A DNA stretch of 64,000 bases, taken from Stemphylium vesicarium (taxonomy: Eukaryota; Ascomycota; Dothideomycetes; Pleosporales; Pleosporaceae). Position numbers and translations under genes: made by a program. Within the stretch, counting starts at the first letter, position 1. Each line of letters starts with the position of its first letter. The stretch covers positions 169,131 through 233,130 of the forward strand of contig QXCR01000030.1 of NCBI GenBank assembly GCA_004380135.1, given 5' to 3'. Under the pieces are notes generated by a model that worked only from the letters and a program-made list of their open reading frames with translations, was not told where the DNA came from and did not search any database. Positions 58,808-64,000 of the stretch are shown here, piece after piece.

Positions 58808-59604
58808 TGCAGTACATTATAACGACGAATATTGGAGTGAGCTGAAGGTTGTGCAGCCAACGATATTGCGGGAGTTGCTTAGAAATTAAGGAAAGGTTGT
58901 CTTTGTAACAGGCGCAGGGATTTCAACTAGTGCTAGAGGTAAGTTAGTCTAGACCTTGCAACACCTACTAGTACTAACTCTTTTAATAGTGAGTGACTTC
59001 CGGAGTTGTTCTAGGACAAAACGATCTAGCCGCAATCTCTTCGATATATCCACGCTCTTATCGCCTGACTTCACAAATCGTATTGGTGAACTCTATGAGT
59101 CTTGCAACAAGCTACAGCCTACCTCCTTTCATCGATTTATGGATGAGCTCGCTAGTACTGGTCGTTTGCTTCGCCATTACACCCAGAATTTCGACTGTCT
59201 CGAGACATCTCTAGACAACCTGCATAGTCGAACCATTTCACTGCACGGCCGGCTAGACATGGTTATCTGCACCTTGTGTCAAGCCTATGAACGCGTATCG
59301 CTGGAGAGATATCGAGATATAATTGGATCTTCTTGTCCAAGATGCACTAGAAGGAGCCAGACACGCATATCTCGTGGCAAGCGGGGTATAATAATTAGCT
59401 ATTATCGGCCAAAGGTCTTGCTTTACGGAGAGCCCTGCCCCGAAGATATTAATATTACAACCTAATTCAATAGAGATGAAGAAGAGGCCGAAGTAGTTAT
59501 AATAGCTAGAACTTAGCTAAAGATACTAGCCTTACAAAGATCCGCACATGCGTTATATAGTAGTATTAAGTTACGAGGAGGGCTAGTTATATAGGTAAGT
59601 AGAG
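58808..59604 (+). pseudogene. Sirtuin (SIR2/Hst-type) pseudogene
   Basis: Exon 1 reads EYWSELKVVQPTILRELLRN, a TAA at 58887 where Gln is expected, then GKVVFVTGAGISTSA, the NAD-binding motif. A 51-bp intron (58939-58989, GTAAGT to AATAG) leads to SDFRS and then LLRHYTQNFDCLE, the catalytic SLHGRLDM, a zinc site with CTLC and CPRC, and RPKVLLYGEPCPED. A TAA at 59463 and a further TAG follow before VVIIART. The glycine of the GIPDFRS motif is also altered to Arg. Functional relatives are NAD-dependent histone deacetylases; this copy cannot encode a full enzyme. Confidence 0.85.
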
Positions 59605-61383
59605 AAAAGCCTAGTTTAGGGTCTAGGTTTAAGACGATGTTTAATTATGTATTTTAAGAAGACTATAATATAGTTATTTAATATAGTATCTATAGTATAG
59701 CCTAGAATATAGGCTTAATTATGTGCTGCTTAACTATTAACGCCGTTTAGGCCCTTATATAAAGTTAGTGCTAACCTTTCGCGCTTCCAATTGCACTCGA
59801 AAGAGGAACGTTGCCACACACGGGCATTGTATTGAGGCAGCACCTAGCTAGGGGTGCCTGCAGGCCTCTGTCCGGATCTTGACTTAAATACCGCACGCTT
59901 CCCCATACTTCTCTCAACTTGCATTGCGCATGACTTCCTCCCTACGACATGTCTTAGTTAAACGGTCTAAATTCACTGCTCGCCGCTGCCTCGAAGGTAT
60001 CACAACCACTATACGCCTTGAGACATTCGGACGACTTCCATCAAACTGTGTCAGCCAACACGGTTGGGTGTCCGTGTGTCGGCCCGATACTCTTATCAGA
60101 TCTTCTAGTGTCTTCTGCTACCTTCGCATTCCTTATGTATATAAACACACATCTCTACTCCATAGAATGATCAACCAGTCCTCTCCTTTCTGTCCTCCGC
60201 CCACAAACTGGATTCCAGAAACTCGTTGTAGGCGAAACCAAGAATCCTAAAGCACAACCCCTAACGTAATTACATAGATCTCCGCGTTCCGCGAGTTTCT
60301 GACATATTTCCATCAGCCAGACGTCTTCAAAGCAGGCCTCCCTCCGAATAGCGCCCCACGACGCTTATCCCAGCTCTAATGGACTTTATGAACCTGTACG
60401 CAAGCATCCTCCCCGAAACAGATGCTGGTGAGGGTTCAGTCGTCCGTATCATTGCATCCCAATTCGAACTTCACCTTGTAAGGTGCGTCCCTGGGTGAAG
60501 AGACACACTGTGTGACGAGACACTTTTTCGTCCGGGCCTTCGGAATCGCGCCACAGGACCTTTCAAAGCTCAAAATCGATGCGCTTATATTCTATAGCCG
60601 TCGCTCCTGAAGTATACTCGCCTCCGAGTAGAGAAAGTGCAGTGTTAGACGTGCTGTTTGCCGTTCTACTAAAAGCGTTCATCATCTCTCTACTAGTAGC
60701 CCCCTGTTTACTCGCGACAACGTATATTTGTAGAGCGTTCGGAGAGGCGGACAAGAAGCCTAGTTGCTAAAGATAGAGACTGCAGTCTCCGAAGGTCAAC
60801 TTATCATAAAGAACATGCATTCCGGCAGTTTCTCCGTGTGGAGAACATTATCGCGAAGACACTCTCTGCAGGGTACTAAGCTCTAGCTGCTCTTGGCAGG
60901 CTGCAGGCTGCAGTAGTGTGCTCAGATGTGTCTGTGGCTGTGCCTGTGGCTGTCGTGCATAATGGCTGGAGTCTAGAAGCATCGACAGCGGCCACTTGCG
61001 CAGGTTTCATTGGTTCCACTAAGTGTTGCCAGTAAGCACCTAAGTTCATCACCTGTCACGCCTGTTTACCGGCTGCCCCGCCATCCCGCAATAATTTAGG
61101 CACCAGCCGATTGAACTACCCCACTTCCGCAAACACTAGGTCTGGTGAGCAAGTCTATTCACATTGTCTCTGCTAACGTACCATAAGTAGAATTGTTGCG
61201 ATGTCTAAAAAAACGTGGGACGAGGATTCCTTCAAGGTATGCATATAACGCAAGCACACATTAAACTATAGCTAACGATAGACATGTAGAGGGTAACTAA
61301 GCTAGTAAATATTCTACACGTTAAGGGTAACTAACATAGGTGTAGGAGGTAAGCAAGCTTACGGACGTTAAGGCACAGAGCAG
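59605..61383. other. Gene-poor DNA upstream of the minisatellite
   Basis: A 63-aa plus frame at 60579 has a single hydrophobic segment (LLKAFIISLLVAPCLLATTY) but no other support. 60.9-60.96 kb carries short CTGTGGCTGTGC-type repeats. A weak tRNA A-box-like match on the minus strand near 61110 lacks a B box. Confidence 0.45.
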
Positions 61384-62305
61384 ACGCTAACCTTGGTGTG
61401 TCTGGCGGTGTAGTGGGTAAGTTGACCTGCGAACGTGGATGCGCGACACAGCTGCTAATCTTGGTGTGTCTGGCGGTGTAGGATGTAAGTTGACCTGGGA
61501 ACGTGGATGCGCGAGGCAACTGCTAACCTTGGTGTGTCTGGTGGTGTAGGGTGTAAGTTGACCTGCGAACGTGGATGCGCGACACAGCTGCTAATCTTGG
61601 TGTGTCTGGTGGTGTAGGCGGTAAGTCGACCTGCGAACGTGGATGCGCGACACAGCTGCTAATCTTGGTGTGTCTGGCGGTGTAGGATGTAAGTTGACCT
61701 GCGAACGTGGATGCGCGAGGCGACTGCTAACCTTGGTGTGTCTGGTGGTGTAGGCGGTAAGTCGACCTGCGAACGTGGATGCGCGACACAGCTGCTAATC
61801 TTGGTGTGTCTGGCGGTGTAGGATGTAAGTTGACCTGCGAACGTGGATGCGCGAGGCGACTGCTAACCTTGGCGTGTCTGGTGGTGTAGGATGTAAGTTG
61901 ACCTGCGAACGTGGATGCGCGAGGCGACTGCTAACCTTGGCGTGTCTGGTGGTGTAGCGTGTAAGTTGACCTGGGAACGTGGATGCGCGAGGTAGCTGCT
62001 AACCTTGGTGTGTCTGGTGGTGTAGCTTGTAAGTTGACCTGCGAACGTGGATGCGCGAGGCGACTGCTAACCTTGGCGTGTCTAGTGGTGTAGCGTGTAA
62101 GTTGACCTGGGAACGTGGATGCGCGAGGCAACTGCTAACCTTGGTGTGTCTGGTGGTGTAGCTTGTAAGTTGACCTGCGAACGTGGATGCGCGAGGCGAC
62201 TGCTAACCTTGGTGTGTCTGGCGGCGTAGGATGTAAGTTGACCTGGGAACGTGGATGCGCGAGGCGACTGCTAACCCTGGTGTGTCTGGTGCTGTAGGGG
62301 GTAAG
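61384..62305. repeat. Minisatellite, 68-bp unit, about 13 copies
   Basis: Units contain CTGCTAACCTTGGTGTGTCT, GGTGTAGGATGTAAGTTGAC and GAACGTGGATGCGCGAGGCA, spaced 68 bp (for example 61452, 61520, 61588). Two main variants end GACACAG or GAGGCGA. It stops less than 60 bp before the first open part of the HET gene, so it lies in its promoter or an upstream intron. Confidence 0.93.
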
Positions 62306-62359
62306 TCTCGTTTGGTGCTGCGCTTACAGCTAGTGCAAATTATAATAACCTTAGGATAG

Positions 62360-64000
62360 CCGGACTGGTCATTCACTTTCGACAACGACTTCGCAAGAAG
62401 ATTGCATGGGGTCTTGCCTAAGCGTAGACTACACGACTACCCTAACACTGTTCACCCCTGCGCATGTTGCAGTGTCTTGGTAGATCCTGTAACTGAGCAT
62501 CAGCGTACTGAAGCTCGCCTCTCTGAGATACGTGTCGCCTCGAGGAGCTGTGCGCTCTGCAAACTACTCGTCCAGACCGCTGAATGTTTTCACGAGAACG
62601 AGAACGTGGATCTTAGCGTTGTTCGAGATGGCGCGGCGCTACGACTCGGCCGTAAAGGTCTGCGTATGCTGAGGCTGTGTTCTGACGTGGGTTAGTGTTC
62701 CTAGCCCCTCTAGTGTGCTAAAATCACTCATTGCTTACCACTTGTCTTGGATACAGAGTACCTACCCATCGCACGCTTCACACTCCTCCGAACGTGGCTC
62801 GAATGGTGCCTTAGAACCTTTCCTTGCTTCTCACCTGTCCCGAGCACAGATCACCCGCCCCTCGACAGAGCTGATATCCCAATCGGCTTCCCCGTTCTGC
62901 CTGAGTCTGAAAGCGCTGCACGCTTCGCGCTCCTTCGAACCTGGCTCGAGTGGTGCGACATAAACCACGCTTGCAACCTAGAAAACGTCAAACCCCAAGG
63001 GGCATCACCAACTAGGCTGGTTTACATTGGACATGCCAATCCAGAAGTTCTGCGTCTCCACATCCTTCAGAAAGATGAAGGCGTCAAGTATACGGCGTTG
63101 TCCCACCGCTGGGGCAACGATCCCCCATCAAAGGACGATCCTCGATTCTGCACCACTGATGGCAACCTCGGTGCGCGACTGGGTGGATTTAGACTCTCTG
63201 AGCTACCAAAGACATTCCAAGATGCAGTCCGAGTGACCCGAGAGCTGGGCATTGAGTATCTCTGGATTGACTCACTGTGCATCATCCAGTGGAACGCGGA
63301 TGATTGGAAACGCGAAGCAGGTCGTATGGAGGACGTCTTCGCCTCGGCCTATTGTACAATCGCTGCAACGTCGGCTGTTGATTCGAACGCAGGATTCCTC
63401 GCCCGAAATACAAGCACTGAGTACGTGCGTGTCCAAGACGCCGCCGGTAATCAAGTCTTCGTCTGCGCCCATATGGATGATTTCGAGAAGGACGTGGAAC
63501 AAGCTGGGCTCAACAATCGAGCATGGGTTATGCAGGAGAGGGTCTTAGCCAAACGAACTATTCACTTCAGCGCCAACCAGACCTACTGGGAGTGTGGAGA
63601 AGGGGTGTTTTGTGAGAACCTTACGAAGATGAAAAGGTAAGAAGTCTGCTCTATCTGAGTTAACATATAACTGATCAGACATCCCTATCTTCAGTTCATT
63701 CCGAAAGGGTTATTTCTTACTAGACCCATGCTTTCCGGACCGTCTCTTAAAATCAGGCCCAACACGTACTGTGGAATTTATCCACTTTCTGTTCCAGAAC
63801 TACTCAAAGCGTGGACTTACCAACGACACTGACAGATGCGTTGCAGTATCTGGGTTAGAGGCCCGCATTGCACGCGCGCTACCGTGCAAGAACAGTAGGT
63901 ATGGCATATTCCAAGAGCATCTTTACCGGAACCTACTGTGGCAGGCGTCGGACAGTAACACGAAGCGCATCGTGTACAAAGACCGACAAGTACCATCGTG
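62360..64000 (+). CDS. HET-domain (heterokaryon incompatibility) protein, cut by window edge
   Basis: Visible exons: about 62360-62690, 62757-63636 and 63695 onward. Introns of 66 and 58 bp have GTTAGT/GTAAGA donors and keep frame. The first exon has no ATG; 62358-62359 is AG after GAT and could be an acceptor, so the 5' end is unknown. It has a Cys-rich start (CACCSVLV, SCALCKLL). HET signatures follow: VKYTALSHRWGN, IEYLWIDSLCIIQWNADDWK, FASAYCTIAATSA and NRAWVMQERVLAKRTIHFSA. Exon 2 contains a duplicated segment (ARFTLLRTWLEWC and ARFALLRTWLEWC). HET domains trigger cell death after non-self recognition in filamentous ascomycetes. No stop interrupts the part seen. Confidence 0.88.

Noticed and set aside
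61090..61150. tRNA-like A box on the minus strand
   Set aside because: There is no B box and no cloverleaf that I can fold; likely chance or an old SINE trace.
61384..62305. Regular repeats considered as a CRISPR array
   Set aside because: Units are contiguous 68-bp tandem copies without unique spacers, in a fungal genome with spliceosomal introns.

Overview
The window looks like a filamentous ascomycete chromosome segment, most likely a Dothideomycete of the Pleosporales. The reasons are short introns of about 46-119 bp with GTAAGT/GTATGT-type donors and CTAAC/CTGAC branch points, the gene content, and strong signs of repeat-induced point mutation (RIP) in the right half. Species cannot be named from sequence alone.

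Left part (about 0.9-27.5 kb) is ordinary gene-dense euchromatin. In order it holds a doubtful gene, a disordered orphan protein, a ubiquitin-like-domain protein, an acyl-CoA dehydrogenase, a small single-pass membrane protein, three unrecognised proteins, a fungal transcription-factor-like protein without a zinc cluster, a membrane-anchored conserved protein, a PXB/DUF3818 protein, a secreted glucuronoyl esterase (CE15) with an odd active site, a FAD monooxygenase of the phenol hydroxylase type and a secreted serine hydrolase of the beta-lactamase fold. Exon boundaries were placed by hand from splice signals and reading-frame continuity.

At about 27.5 kb the composition changes sharply to AT-rich, TpA-rich DNA with few intact genes. 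The most interesting structure is at 28.99-35.13 kb. A 5.85-kb unit has 158-bp terminal inverted repeats (about 94 percent identical, every difference a transition) and a TA dinucleotide on each side. It sits exactly at the junction of two 145-bp direct repeats. It contains two head-to-head copies of an NLR-type immune-receptor gene: an N-terminal amyloid sigma-like motif, an NB-ARC domain and TPR repeats. The minus-strand copy is intact. The plus-strand copy is riddled with RIP-type stops, lacks its TPRs, and its sigma-motif exon is split by an intact 1.83-kb pogo-like DNA transposon with perfect 49-bp inverted repeats and an open transposase.

Beyond it (35-60 kb) lie decayed genes: a DUF3435/FluG-like protein with C2H2 fingers (the family that includes Starship captain recombinases), a fungal transcription factor, a YDR124W-like (DUF2841) gene half destroyed by RIP, and a sirtuin. 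Between them are a few open frames (an RRM protein, a 499-aa orphan, a 74-aa A-rich ORF followed by a terminator-like hairpin), a palindromic MITE, and minisatellites with 19-, 50- and 68-bp units. The window ends inside a HET-domain gene, truncated by the right edge. The right half thus reads as a RIP-affected accessory compartment holding allorecognition-type genes (NLR, HET) among transposons and relics.
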